Positions 8,033 to 15,789 of a stretch of 38,941 nt of DNA are shown in pieces (the stretch's first letter is position 1; every line of letters begins with the position of its first letter). A program made the position numbers and the translations under genes. The notes under the pieces were generated by a model. The model saw only the letters and a program-made list of their open reading frames with translations. It was not told the DNA's origin and did no database searches. Origin of the DNA: Pseudanabaena sp. FACHB-2040 (GTDB lineage Bacteria > Cyanobacteriota > Cyanobacteriia > Phormidesmidales > Phormidesmidaceae); NCBI RefSeq assembly GCF_014696715.1, contig NZ_JACJQO010000003.1:1-38941 (forward strand). The letters run 5' to 3'.

Positions 8033-8842
8033 ATGCCAAAAAGAACGTACCTTTTGCCGCTGGAGCTGGGCCATCGACTGGAAGTTTCCTGGCGGCGGGG
8101 CTGGCGCAGGTGTAGTCTCTATTTAGACGGCCAGCGGATAGGAACAATTCCAAACCTAAAGGCGCTGCCGCAACAGCTATTTACCCTTTCGAGTGGGGCC
8201 ACTCTGCGTGTTAGCCTGCTGTATTCGGGGGCTGTGCCGTATGATGTCGGCTTGTCGCTTAACGATCAGCCTCTGGTTCAGGTCAGATCGGTTCAGCTGC
8301 TAACAGTTGCTCTCAGTGCAATCGGGCTAATCGCTGGCGTGAACTGTATGGCGGGTGTCTTTGGCCTGCTGAACTTGTCCCTGCGGATCTGGCCTAATAC
8401 CGTACTACTGTTGGGATTTGGGCTTTTCTCGCCCCTGGCTTTTGGGGGATTGACTGTGGCAGGCTCTTCAGCCGCTTTGGCTGTTGGGGTGGGCGGCCTG
8501 TATCTTTTTCTGGGCATACGAGTTTGGCAGCGATCTTGGGCAGCTTTGCTGCTGGTGTTAGGCATATTCTTTTTGGATTCGGTTTATCTCGGTTTTGCGG
8601 TCTTGACAGGCGGTGGGGAAGCGGCGGTAATAGTCAGCCCAATTGTGTTTCTCCGACTGATTTTGCTGGTTGCGATCGCATTTGGTCTAGAAGGATTTGG
8701 CCAGCCTGTTGCTGAAAATACTGCTGCGATCCATCCACCTGTTCCTCGGCTGTTTTTTGTATTCAAACGATTTACAATCAACACTCTCTCTGCAGTGGTG
8801 GACCCTATCGGATGGATCTTTAGCAAGAGAAGTCAAAAGTAA
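8033..8842 (+). CDS. Hypothetical membrane protein with N-terminal beta domain
   Basis: Unrecognised by name, 269 residues. The ATG at 8033 has GGAGGG nine bases upstream; an alternative TTG at 7982 lacks one. Residues 1-95 look like a beta-rich soluble domain of a kind common in cyanobacteria, with LYLDGQRIGTIPNLKALPQ, the core FTLSSGATLRVSLL and VGLSLNDQPL. Five or six membrane spans follow (about 97-220), then a basic tail ending FSKRSQK. The soluble domain probably faces the cytoplasm. No function can be given. Confidence 0.6.
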   Translation: MPKRTYLLPLELGHRLEVSWRRGWRRCSLYLDGQRIGTIPNLKALPQQLFTLSSGATLRVSLLYSGAVPYDVGLSLNDQPLVQVRSVQLLTVALSAIGLIAGVNCMAGVFGLLNLSLRIWPNTVLLLGFGLFSPLAFGGLTVAGSSAALAVGVGGLYLFLGIRVWQRSWAALLLVLGIFFLDSVYLGFAVLTGGGEAAVIVSPIVFLRLILLVAIAFGLEGFGQPVAENTAAIHPPVPRLFFVFKRFTINTLSAVVDPIGWIFSKRSQK

Positions 8843-8892
8843 TTAGCTGTCTGCTTTCTGGGGCTGATAAACCTTCAGTCGGTAAAAGGGCG

Positions 8893-9729
8893 ATGAATGC
8901 ACCCCAAGATTTTGCAAAATTGTGGAACCCCGGCATTGCTGGGCTGGAACTGTTTAGTGCCCGGCTGTTTCGCCATCGCTTTGACAAGCATTTTCATGAG
9001 GGCTATACCATCGGCCTAAACGAGGCTGGGCTGGGAGGCTTTACCTATCGAGGGGTCGCTCACCATGCCTACCCCCACAGCTTTAATTTGATCAATCCTG
9101 GCGAAGTGCATACGGGATACGTTGGATCAGAGAGCGGCTGGACGTTTCGCAACCTCTATATCAGCCTGCCTTTGCTGAAACGGATGCTGGTTCAACTGGA
9201 GTGGTCGAGTCAGGGGCTGCCCTATTTCCGCCAGCCAGCGGCTTGGGATCAGCCGCTTCGAGCTGCCTTTTATCAAGCTTTTCAGGCTCTGAGCGCACCT
9301 GCCTCTCAGCTAGAGCAGCAAACCCTATTACTGGAGTTTTTGGCTCAGCTGTTGGCTAGGCAGGCTCAATCTGGTTATTGCCCGCTGCTGGTTAAGTCAG
9401 AGAGGGGTGCGATCGCAAAAACTCGCACCTACCTAGAAGCGCACTACACAGAGAACCTGTCGATTGAAGCTCTGGCCCAGCACGTAGGGCTTAGCCCTTA
9501 CTACCTGATCCGCAGCTTTCATCAGCAGGTGGGGCTGCCGCCGCACAGCTACCAGCGCCACTGGCAGCTCTTGCAAGCCAAACGCGATCTGCAAACACCC
9601 AAGCCAATTTCCGAGGTCGCCCTTGATCACGGCTTCTATGACCAGAGCCACCTGACCCGCCACTTCAAACGGGTCTTTGGCGTGACGCCGGGGCAGTACC
9701 GCCAGGGCAATTCTGTCCAAGACGGTTGA
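8893..9729 (+). CDS. AraC-family transcriptional regulator with cupin domain
   Basis: A 278-residue regulator. The N-terminal half (about 15-160) is an AraC-type cupin effector domain, with the histidine-rich LFRHRFDKHFHEGYTIGL and INPGEVHTG strands. The C-terminal half (about 175-275) is the double helix-turn-helix DNA-binding domain: ENLSIEALAQHVGLSPYYLI, then PISEVALDHGFYDQSHLTRH and FKRVFGVTPGQYRQ, which match the AraC/XylS signature. It lies 41 bp upstream of a BenE-type transporter in the same direction, so it probably controls that gene in response to an aromatic or other small ligand. The ligand is unknown. Confidence 0.9.
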   Translation: MNAPQDFAKLWNPGIAGLELFSARLFRHRFDKHFHEGYTIGLNEAGLGGFTYRGVAHHAYPHSFNLINPGEVHTGYVGSESGWTFRNLYISLPLLKRMLVQLEWSSQGLPYFRQPAAWDQPLRAAFYQAFQALSAPASQLEQQTLLLEFLAQLLARQAQSGYCPLLVKSERGAIAKTRTYLEAHYTENLSIEALAQHVGLSPYYLIRSFHQQVGLPPHSYQRHWQLLQAKRDLQTPKPISEVALDHGFYDQSHLTRHFKRVFGVTPGQYRQGNSVQDG

Positions 9730-9770
9730 GGGCAAGGTCCGTAGGCTGAGGAAGTCGAAACTGCACGGCC

Positions 9771-10958
9771 ATGACTTCAAAAAGCTTTGTGACTCCATCA
9801 GACCTGATCAAAGACTGCTCGGCTTCGGCCATCATTGCGGGTTTCGTGACAGTGCTGGTGGGCTTTACCAGTGCTGCTGTGATTGTCTTTCAGGCGGCCC
9901 AAGCGCTCAACGCCACGCCAGAGGAGATTGGCTCTTGGATGTTGGCCCTTGGCCTGGGCATGGGGCTGACCTCTATTACGCTGTCGCTGCGGTACCGGGT
10001 GCCGGTGGTGACAGCCTGGTCTACGCCGGGAGCTGCCATGCTGATCACCTCAGCTGCGGGAGTGCCTATGGCAGAAGCGATTGGCGCATTCCTCATCTCA
10101 GCTCTGCTGATCACGATCTGCGGCTTTACGGGCTGGTTTGAGCGGGCCATGAGCCGCATTCCCCTATCGCTGGCATCCGGTTTGCTGGCGGGGGTGCTGC
10201 TGCGCTTTGGGCTAGATGTGTTTGTGGCGATGAAAACGCAGTTTGGCCTGACCTTTGCCATGTTCTGCGCCTACCTGATTGCCCGCCGCCTATCGCCCCG
10301 CTATGCAGTGATTGCCGCCCTGAGTTTGGGCCTTCTGATTGCAGGCACCCAAGGACTGCTGCGCTTTGAGACGATTAGCCTGCAGCTGGCGCAGCCGGTG
10401 CTGACGCTGCCCCGGTTTTCAGTTGGGGCCTTGGTGGGAATAGCCCTGCCGCTGTTTGTGGTGACGATGGCCTCGCAAAATGTGCCGGGGGTCGCCGTGA
10501 TTCGGGCCTCGGGCTACTCGGTGCCTATTTCCCCCATTATTGGCTGGACCGGGGTTGCCACACTATTGCTGGCCCCTTTCGGCGGCTTTGCCCTGAATTT
10601 GGCTGCGATTACGGCGGCTATCTGCATGGGCCGAGAAGCTCACGAAGATCCGGCCCGACGCTATGTAGCCGCTGTGGCAGCAGGTGGCTTTTACCTCTTG
10701 GTGGGTCTGTTTGGTGCAACTGTCGGGGCAGTCTTTGCCGCTTTTCCCCAAGAGCTGGTGCTTGCGATCGCAGGTCTAGCCCTCTTAGGCACCATCGGCA
10801 ATGGCTTAGCCACTGCTTTGTCTCAAGAAAAGGAGCGCGAACCCGCTCTGATCACCTTTCTGGTGACGGCTTCAGGGCTGACTCTGTGGGGCATTGGTTC
10901 TGCTTTTTGGGGATTGGTGGCGGGGGGGGTAGCGCTGGGGGTGTTGCGGAAGCGGTAG
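9771..10958 (+). CDS. BenE-family benzoate/H+ symporter-like transporter
   Basis: A 395-residue inner-membrane protein with about twelve spans and no signal peptide. It matches the BenE family in length and in motifs such as VVTAWSTPGAAMLITSA (about 83-99), the long helix FVVTMASQNVPGVAVIRASG (about 225-245, carrying the TMASQNVPG signature) and FGGFALNLAAITAAICMG. BenE proteins import benzoate or related carboxylates with protons. No benzoate catabolic genes lie in the window. The AraC regulator immediately upstream fits the usual regulator-transporter pair. Confidence 0.87.
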   Translation: MTSKSFVTPSDLIKDCSASAIIAGFVTVLVGFTSAAVIVFQAAQALNATPEEIGSWMLALGLGMGLTSITLSLRYRVPVVTAWSTPGAAMLITSAAGVPMAEAIGAFLISALLITICGFTGWFERAMSRIPLSLASGLLAGVLLRFGLDVFVAMKTQFGLTFAMFCAYLIARRLSPRYAVIAALSLGLLIAGTQGLLRFETISLQLAQPVLTLPRFSVGALVGIALPLFVVTMASQNVPGVAVIRASGYSVPISPIIGWTGVATLLLAPFGGFALNLAAITAAICMGREAHEDPARRYVAAVAAGGFYLLVGLFGATVGAVFAAFPQELVLAIAGLALLGTIGNGLATALSQEKEREPALITFLVTASGLTLWGIGSAFWGLVAGGVALGVLRKR

Positions 10959-11108
10959 GAGAAGAGAGAACGCGTCTCCTCTTACACCAGAACTGGCTGT
11001 AAAACAATGCTTGGCAAGGGGACTGCTGGGGGACTTAAATGGATGAGCTGTATTAACCATCAGGGCGCTGCTCTGGCTGCGTCTTTACCCTCACACCTCT
11101 TGCTTTAA

Positions 11109-11606
11109 ATGGATACTTCAACTACCCGCGCCTTTGCAATTTTGGCTCCGGTTCCTGAGAACCATCTGATTACGGGTCTAGATGCGATCGCACAACAGCT
11201 CGACGCCACCCCGCCGCAAACTCCGCCTGTGGTCGCTTACGGCAGTGATGCCTTTGAAGTTTTTGGCAAGGCCGATCAGCTGCGCCAGCAGGCCCCAGTG
11301 GAAATATATTTCTATGCCTCCCACGCTAAAGAGCAGCCATTGAACCACCAGGTGACTTGGCGCGCCACCTACATTGGGCATGTCCACTCTCGCCGAGGTC
11401 GCTATCCTGGAAGCGCTCTGCATCGGCCTGTTTCAACTCAAAATGATGCCCCCACCTGGGCTATTTTTTGGCGAATTCAGGACTTAGAAAAGCTCGATAC
11501 CCCCATCCCCATTGCCAACTTCCGGGCTTTGGAAAAGAAAACCAATTTGACTGCTCGCTTTATTCCTGAGGGGCCGATGTTGGTAGCCTTGCCAGTGAAG
11601 GCGTAG
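11109..11606 (+). CDS. Hypothetical protein, possible PUA/EVE-like fold
   Basis: Unrecognised soluble protein of 165 residues. The N-terminal half is rich in P and A; the middle contains VEIYFYASHAKEQ and VTWRATYIGHVHSRRGRYP, and the end has WAIFWRIQDLEKLDTPIPIA. A pattern of aromatic-rich strands, then W-x-F-W-x-I, then I-P-x-x-x-F-R, recalls small PUA/ASCH/EVE-like beta barrels, but this is weak. It is followed by a hairpin terminator at 11614-11634. Confidence 0.55.
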   Translation: MDTSTTRAFAILAPVPENHLITGLDAIAQQLDATPPQTPPVVAYGSDAFEVFGKADQLRQQAPVEIYFYASHAKEQPLNHQVTWRATYIGHVHSRRGRYPGSALHRPVSTQNDAPTWAIFWRIQDLEKLDTPIPIANFRALEKKTNLTARFIPEGPMLVALPVKA

Positions 11607-11613
11607 CCTGAGC

Positions 11614-11638
11614 GGAGGGAGGATCAATCCCTCCTGTT
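11614..11638 (+). terminator. Terminator-like hairpin after the 165-residue gene
   Basis: GGAGGGA (11614-11620) pairs with TCCCTCC (11628-11634) around a 7-nt loop and is followed by TGTTTC. It starts 8 bp after the stop codon at 11606. A second perfect hairpin, GGGTGCAG/CTGCACCC (11659-11666 and 11671-11678), lies between this gene and the convergent ABC gene ending at 11694, so the gap can end transcripts from both sides. Confidence 0.6.
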
Positions 11639-11693
11639 TCAGCGACAGATGCTGCATTGGGTGCAGGCCCCTGCACCCCTACTAGAAAGGCTT

Positions 11694-13310
11694 TTACCCC
11701 TCACCCACAACAGAGCCATACTCCAGCTTGAGCAGCCGATCTGCAATCGAGAAATAGCGATCGTCATGACTAATTACCAGCACCGTTTTTCCCTGCTGCT
11801 TCAGCTCTGGCAGAATCTGGTGGTAGAAGATCTCACGAAAGTAAGGGTCTTGATCGGAGGCCCATTCGTCAAACAGGTAAATAGGTCGATCCTCTAGGTA
11901 AGCTGTCAGCAATGCCAGTCGCTTACGCTGCCCCTGAGACAGGTTTAAGGTCGAGAGCATTCCCTCGGTTACCTGCACTTTGTGGCCCAACTGTAGCCGC
12001 TCCAGATAGGTTTTAGCCTGAGCATCCAGATCGGCTAAGTTCAGGCCCAAAAGCTTTTCAAACAGAAAAAAGTCTGCAAACACGGTGGCAAAGAGCTGCC
12101 GATACGCCTCTCGGTTTTGGTCGGTAATAGGCATATCGTTGACGCAGATCTTGCCTTCATCGGGGCTATACAGACCTACCAGCAGCTTTGCTAGAGTCGA
12201 TTTGCCGCTGCCGTTGCCGCCCACAATAAACACCACTTCTCCTGCTTTAATCGTTAGGTCAATCGGCCCAAGGGTAAAGTGGCTGCCGTCAGTGTCGTTG
12301 GGGTAGGTGTAGGTGAGCTGCACCAGATCGATTTGAGTGGGGGTGAAGGTAGACGAAAACTGCAGCTGTTCATTTGTTTCGGCGTGTTCAGCCAGCGACA
12401 GGCCCAAAGCATCCACCTTTTGCAGAGAAACGCTGGCCTGCCCCAAACCTGGCAGGCTTTGCAGCAGGCTTTGTAGGGGGCGGGTCAGATAGACGAGGGT
12501 TAGCACATAGCCGGAGAGCACAGTAGGGGTCATTTCAACCCAGTTGGGCAATCCAAAAACCAGCAGCCCTAGCAGCGTGAATAGAAGAATTTCGCCGCCG
12601 CTGCTTGCGATCGCAGACAGCCGCAGCCCCGCCACCCGATAATCACGCAGCTTCTCGGCAGTGCTTTGCAGTTCCTCGGTAAAAAAGACCTGCCGCCGTT
12701 CTCGGTGCAGCTTGAGTTCTTTTAGCCCGGCGGTGATTGCCTGAAAATGTTTGAACAGAAAGTCTTGCTGCTCACGCGCCTGTTTGAAGACCCGCAGCGT
12801 TTGATTAATGAGCCACTGTACCAGTGCGATCGCAGCTATCAAAAACACCAAAGTCCCTGCTAGTACAGGTACCGATAGCCAGGCTAGATAAGCCAGACAG
12901 CCTAGCACCAGCGCCAGATCAACGCAGATAAAAGGCAAGTTAAAAGCAGCATTGCCAATGGTCAACGTGTCTTCGGTCAGCGTTGCCAGCAGGCGATTGG
13001 CACCGAGCGCTTCGAGCTGGCGCAGCGGCACAGCCAAGATCTGGCGGCTGAGCTGAAGCCGCAGGCGAAACACGCTCGACTCAGACAGCGTTGCCAGCAA
13101 AATTTGAGAGGTCAGGCTGCTCAGCAGCGTCACTGCGGCTAGACCGATAAAACTCCACAGCACCAGACTACCTGCTACCTGATCACTACCAAGCGTCTGA
13201 TTGATTAGCGCCAGCAGCAGCACGCTCGTCCCACCACTGATGATGCCGGTCAACCCTGCCATCACCATGACACGCCACGAATTTCGCAGCAAGAAGCCAA
13301 TTAAGTTCAC
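11694..13310 (-). CDS. Cyclic-peptide-export-type ABC transporter (permease-ATPase fusion)
   Basis: A 538-residue half-transporter: six membrane spans in residues 1-300 and an ATPase domain after about 325. Walker A is GGNGSGKST (near residue 365), signature LSQGQRKR and Walker B RPIYLFDEWASDQDP. The unusual DEWASDQDP after Walker B and the short N-terminus match the PvdE/SyrD cyclic peptide transporter family rather than MsbA. Relatives export non-ribosomal peptides or siderophore precursors. No peptide synthetase or siderophore gene is in the window, so it is an orphan here and its substrate is unknown. It stands alone between convergent and divergent neighbours. Confidence 0.85.
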   Translation of the reverse strand: MNLIGFLLRNSWRVMVMAGLTGIISGGTSVLLLALINQTLGSDQVAGSLVLWSFIGLAAVTLLSSLTSQILLATLSESSVFRLRLQLSRQILAVPLRQLEALGANRLLATLTEDTLTIGNAAFNLPFICVDLALVLGCLAYLAWLSVPVLAGTLVFLIAAIALVQWLINQTLRVFKQAREQQDFLFKHFQAITAGLKELKLHRERRQVFFTEELQSTAEKLRDYRVAGLRLSAIASSGGEILLFTLLGLLVFGLPNWVEMTPTVLSGYVLTLVYLTRPLQSLLQSLPGLGQASVSLQKVDALGLSLAEHAETNEQLQFSSTFTPTQIDLVQLTYTYPNDTDGSHFTLGPIDLTIKAGEVVFIVGGNGSGKSTLAKLLVGLYSPDEGKICVNDMPITDQNREAYRQLFATVFADFFLFEKLLGLNLADLDAQAKTYLERLQLGHKVQVTEGMLSTLNLSQGQRKRLALLTAYLEDRPIYLFDEWASDQDPYFREIFYHQILPELKQQGKTVLVISHDDRYFSIADRLLKLEYGSVVGEG

Positions 13311-13480
13311 TGAACGTTCACCCCCAATTGCAGATCGCTACCCTCTAAGCTAGCGATCTCTCAGCGGAGATGGGGCGCGGCAGCCTCGGTTTTGTTTCAT
13401 TTTGACCAGAGGAAAGAGGCTGCGCCCCTGACTAAGTTTTTAGGATGACAGCAACCACTTAAACCTAATCAGCACACACG

Positions 13481-13816
13481 ATGTCCGAACATTCCAAGCG
13501 AGAAACGATCGACGAATTTAAGGCAATAGTCAACATGACTCCCGGCCAGTTAGAGTCGTGGCTGCAAACGGAGGAGTCGCAGAGCGTAGGCCAAAAAGAT
13601 GGCGACGAAGAATCGACCGGGCACCAGTCGGGGCGGCAAATTGTTGAGCTGCTGCAAAAGCACCAGGCCGACTACGGCGAAGACGATCTAGCTCATATGC
13701 GTAAGGTCATTGGCTATATTCATCGGCACAGTGCTCAGCGGCCCTCGGGGGATGTAGAGGATACTCGCTGGCGCTATTCGCTAATGAATTGGGGGCATGA
13801 CCCGCTGAAGGATTAA
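13481..13816 (+). CDS. DUF3140-family protein
   Basis: A 111-residue soluble, charged protein matching the DUF3140 family. The family features seen are TIDEFKAIVNMTPGQLESWL at the start, a variable acidic linker (QKDGDEESTGHQSG), then HMRKVIGYIHRHSAQRP and the C-terminal WRYSLMNWGHDPLKD. Family members are often annotated as DNA-binding, but no biochemical role is established that I can name. It has its own upstream region and no close operon partner. Confidence 0.8.
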   Translation: MSEHSKRETIDEFKAIVNMTPGQLESWLQTEESQSVGQKDGDEESTGHQSGRQIVELLQKHQADYGEDDLAHMRKVIGYIHRHSAQRPSGDVEDTRWRYSLMNWGHDPLKD

Positions 13817-13984
13817 GGCAAAGGGAGATGGGTGCGGGGCTGTGGGCGGTCGCTTGAGCTGAGTAAAGGTGTGTCTCTTGGGAGGCATTTGGCTATCTCT
13901 CTAGAGCGACCGTGAACCGCTACAAAGCCCTTTATGATGCCTTTCATCCACTAAACTTTGACGTAAGGGATGGAGCGCTACACC

Positions 13985-14530
13985 ATGAACCCTGAAGAAC
14001 TTAAGCAACGCTACGAGGCAGGTGAACGGGACTTTAGCATTGCAGATTTGAGAAACGCGGCTTTAGACGGCATCGATTTGAGCGGGGCAGTCTTGCATGG
14101 AGCCATGCTAGAGGGTGCTACTCTACAGCGGGCCAACCTCAGCCGAGCTGACCTAAGCGGCGCGACCCTGAGCGGTGCGAACTTGACCCAGGCTGATCTA
14201 AGCAGCGCTGACTTAAGCGATGCTATTCTCGACCATGCCATTTTGGAAGGTACGCTTCTAGAAGGGGCGATTTTAACTCAGGCTGATTTGAAGGCGGCGG
14301 ATTTGGGACAGGCCGACCTTAGCCAAGCCGATCTCAGTGAGGCTGATCTGACTAGAGCCAATCTGGAGGCAGCGGATCTCAGCGGGGCAGATTTGGCAAC
14401 GGCAGATCTGCATGAGGCCAATTTGAGTCAGGCGTCGTTAGAAAGGGCTAACTTAAGCCGAGCCAGACTAGACGATACCAATCTGGAAGGCACAATTTTG
14501 GAAGGGGGCGACAGCCGCTTGATTAGCTAG
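13985..14530 (+). CDS. Pentapeptide repeat protein
   Basis: About 181 residues, almost entirely A(D/N)Lxx pentapeptide repeats from residue 15 to 175 (runs such as ANLSRADLSGATLSGANLTQ and ADLSQADLSEADLTRANLEA). This predicts a right-handed quadrilateral beta helix of about eight coils. The N-terminal MNPEELKQRYEAGERDF is the usual cap of cyanobacterial members; an in-frame ATG at 13970 gives five extra residues. No catalytic domain is fused. Some relatives mimic DNA and protect gyrase, but in cyanobacteria most have unknown roles. Confidence 0.92.
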   Translation: MNPEELKQRYEAGERDFSIADLRNAALDGIDLSGAVLHGAMLEGATLQRANLSRADLSGATLSGANLTQADLSSADLSDAILDHAILEGTLLEGAILTQADLKAADLGQADLSQADLSEADLTRANLEAADLSGADLATADLHEANLSQASLERANLSRARLDDTNLEGTILEGGDSRLIS

Positions 14531-14548
14531 ATACAGATACCACGAGGC

Positions 14549-14702
14549 GTTAGAAACCAGGTTTCTATTCTCAGCCTAGTCTGAAGCTGCTGAGCATGTA
14601 AGAAACCCGGTTTCTTAAGCGTGGTGTTAGAAACCGGGTTTCTATTCTCAAGCTAGTCTGAAGCTGCTGAGTGTGTAAAAAACCCGGTTTCTTGAGCGTG
14701 TA
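14549..14702. repeat. Two 77-bp tandem units with AGAAACCGGGTTTCT palindromes
   Basis: Each unit carries two palindromes of the cyanobacterial type AGAAACC(C/G)GGTTTCT, at 14552-14566, 14601-14615, 14629-14643 and 14678-14692, separated by a shared linker containing CTAGTCTGAAGCTGCTGAG. The spacing between equivalent positions is 77 bp for both palindromes, so the whole unit was duplicated. A few substitutions separate the copies. These palindromes can form hairpins in either strand. Confidence 0.85.
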
Positions 14703-14703
14703 G

Positions 14704-14838
14704 ATAAACCAAACTAAGCAGGAGACTCTGGACTACGGTTATCGGGTGGAGTGGGCTGAAGCCTTTGATCTGCTGGCCGATCTGGAATCGGCGTTGGTGG
14801 CAACGGGAGTGCAGGAACTAACTAAGGACTGGCTTTGA
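14704..14838 (+). pseudogene. Short orphan 3' coding remnant
   Basis: An open frame from a stop at 14701 to TGA at 14836-14838 encodes about 44 residues with protein-like character, including ETLDYGYRVEWAEAFDLLAD and ESALVATGVQELTKDWL. It lacks an ATG and any ribosome site, and begins straight after the repeat block. It is probably the 3' end of a gene whose 5' part was lost when the repeats inserted or recombined. I do not recognise the family. Confidence 0.35.
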
Positions 14839-14916
14839 GGTGCGATCGCAACCAGACCAGCCCTCGTCCTAAGCCAACTACAATGAGGGCAAGTTGAACT
14901 TTCTACCTCCACAAAG

Positions 14917-15639
14917 ATGTCTCAACCCCTCCATATACCGCAGGCCGAGCCGCCGCTCTCGCCTAAGGTATCGCTGCCAACTATGTATGATCTGCCCAGC
15001 GAGTCGTTGGAGGAACCTGGCTTGCCTGACGAGTTTCATTCGCTTCAGCCTCATTTATTGAGTGAAACGTTTAGTCTGACCGCCTACACCCGCAACGAGG
15101 TTTTTACCGGAAGCGATCTCAATCTCTACTACGATGCTCGCCACCCCCTTTGGTATAAGCGCCCTGACTGGTTTGCGGTAACAGGCGTTCCTCGGCTCTA
15201 TGAAGAACAAGATTTGCGGCTGAGTTATGTGCTCTGGCAGGAAGGAAGAAGCCCAGATGTTGTTGTTGAGCTGGTATCTCCTGGCACTGAGGACGAAGAC
15301 CTGGGCAAAACACTTGATTTGCCTGCTCAGCCACCAACCAAGTGGACGGTTTACGAGCAGATTTTGCGCGTGCCTTACTACCTTGTCTACAACCGCTACA
15401 CAAATCAATTACAGGCTTTCACATTGGTTTCTGGGGCCTATGAAGAAGTGCCCTTGACAGAGGCTCGGTGTTGGCTGCCTAAACTGCAAATCGGCTTGGG
15501 CCTATGGCAGGGCGAATACCGGGAGATCACCCGTCCTTGGTTGCGCTGGTACGACGCTCAAGGCGCGTGGATCTTGACTAAAGCTGAGCGGCTGGCGGCC
15601 CGTTTGCGAGAGCTGGGTGTTGATCCTGATCAGGTTTAG
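14917..15639 (+). CDS. Uma2-family (DUF820) putative endonuclease
   Basis: A 240-residue protein of the Uma2 family, which has the PD-(D/E)XK nuclease fold and is greatly expanded in cyanobacteria. The N-terminal 35 residues are proline-rich. The core contains YDARHPLWYKRPDWFAVTGV, then the catalytic block SPDVVVELVSPGTEDEDLGKT with the D and E expected to bind metal, and YYLVYNRYTNQLQAF. The C-terminal tail WLRWYDAQGAWILTKAERLA, ending in a leucine-rich helix, is common to the family. The true substrate of this family is unknown; many copies sit near mobile DNA. Confidence 0.9.
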   Translation: MSQPLHIPQAEPPLSPKVSLPTMYDLPSESLEEPGLPDEFHSLQPHLLSETFSLTAYTRNEVFTGSDLNLYYDARHPLWYKRPDWFAVTGVPRLYEEQDLRLSYVLWQEGRSPDVVVELVSPGTEDEDLGKTLDLPAQPPTKWTVYEQILRVPYYLVYNRYTNQLQAFTLVSGAYEEVPLTEARCWLPKLQIGLGLWQGEYREITRPWLRWYDAQGAWILTKAERLAARLRELGVDPDQV

Positions 15640-15789
15640 CTAGGGTCTGAAAGCTGCTTGCCGAACTTTAAGGTTGCTTGAGGGAACCTCTGTCACAAGT
15701 ACCCGCGCGGGTCATGCGATCGCACTTAGGCATAAGCCAGAGTGTCTATATTCCAGCAGAAAATAGCTGCGAGAGGAGAGATAGCACGA

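Larger units (their letters stand above)
14531..14916. other. Gene-poor, repeat-bearing gap
   Basis: This 386-bp stretch holds two 77-bp tandem repeat units with four palindromes (14552-14692) and a short open frame that looks like a gene remnant (14704-14838). It also contains one HIP1 octamer around 14842. The ATG of the Uma2 gene follows at 14917. No complete gene is visible. Confidence 0.7.
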
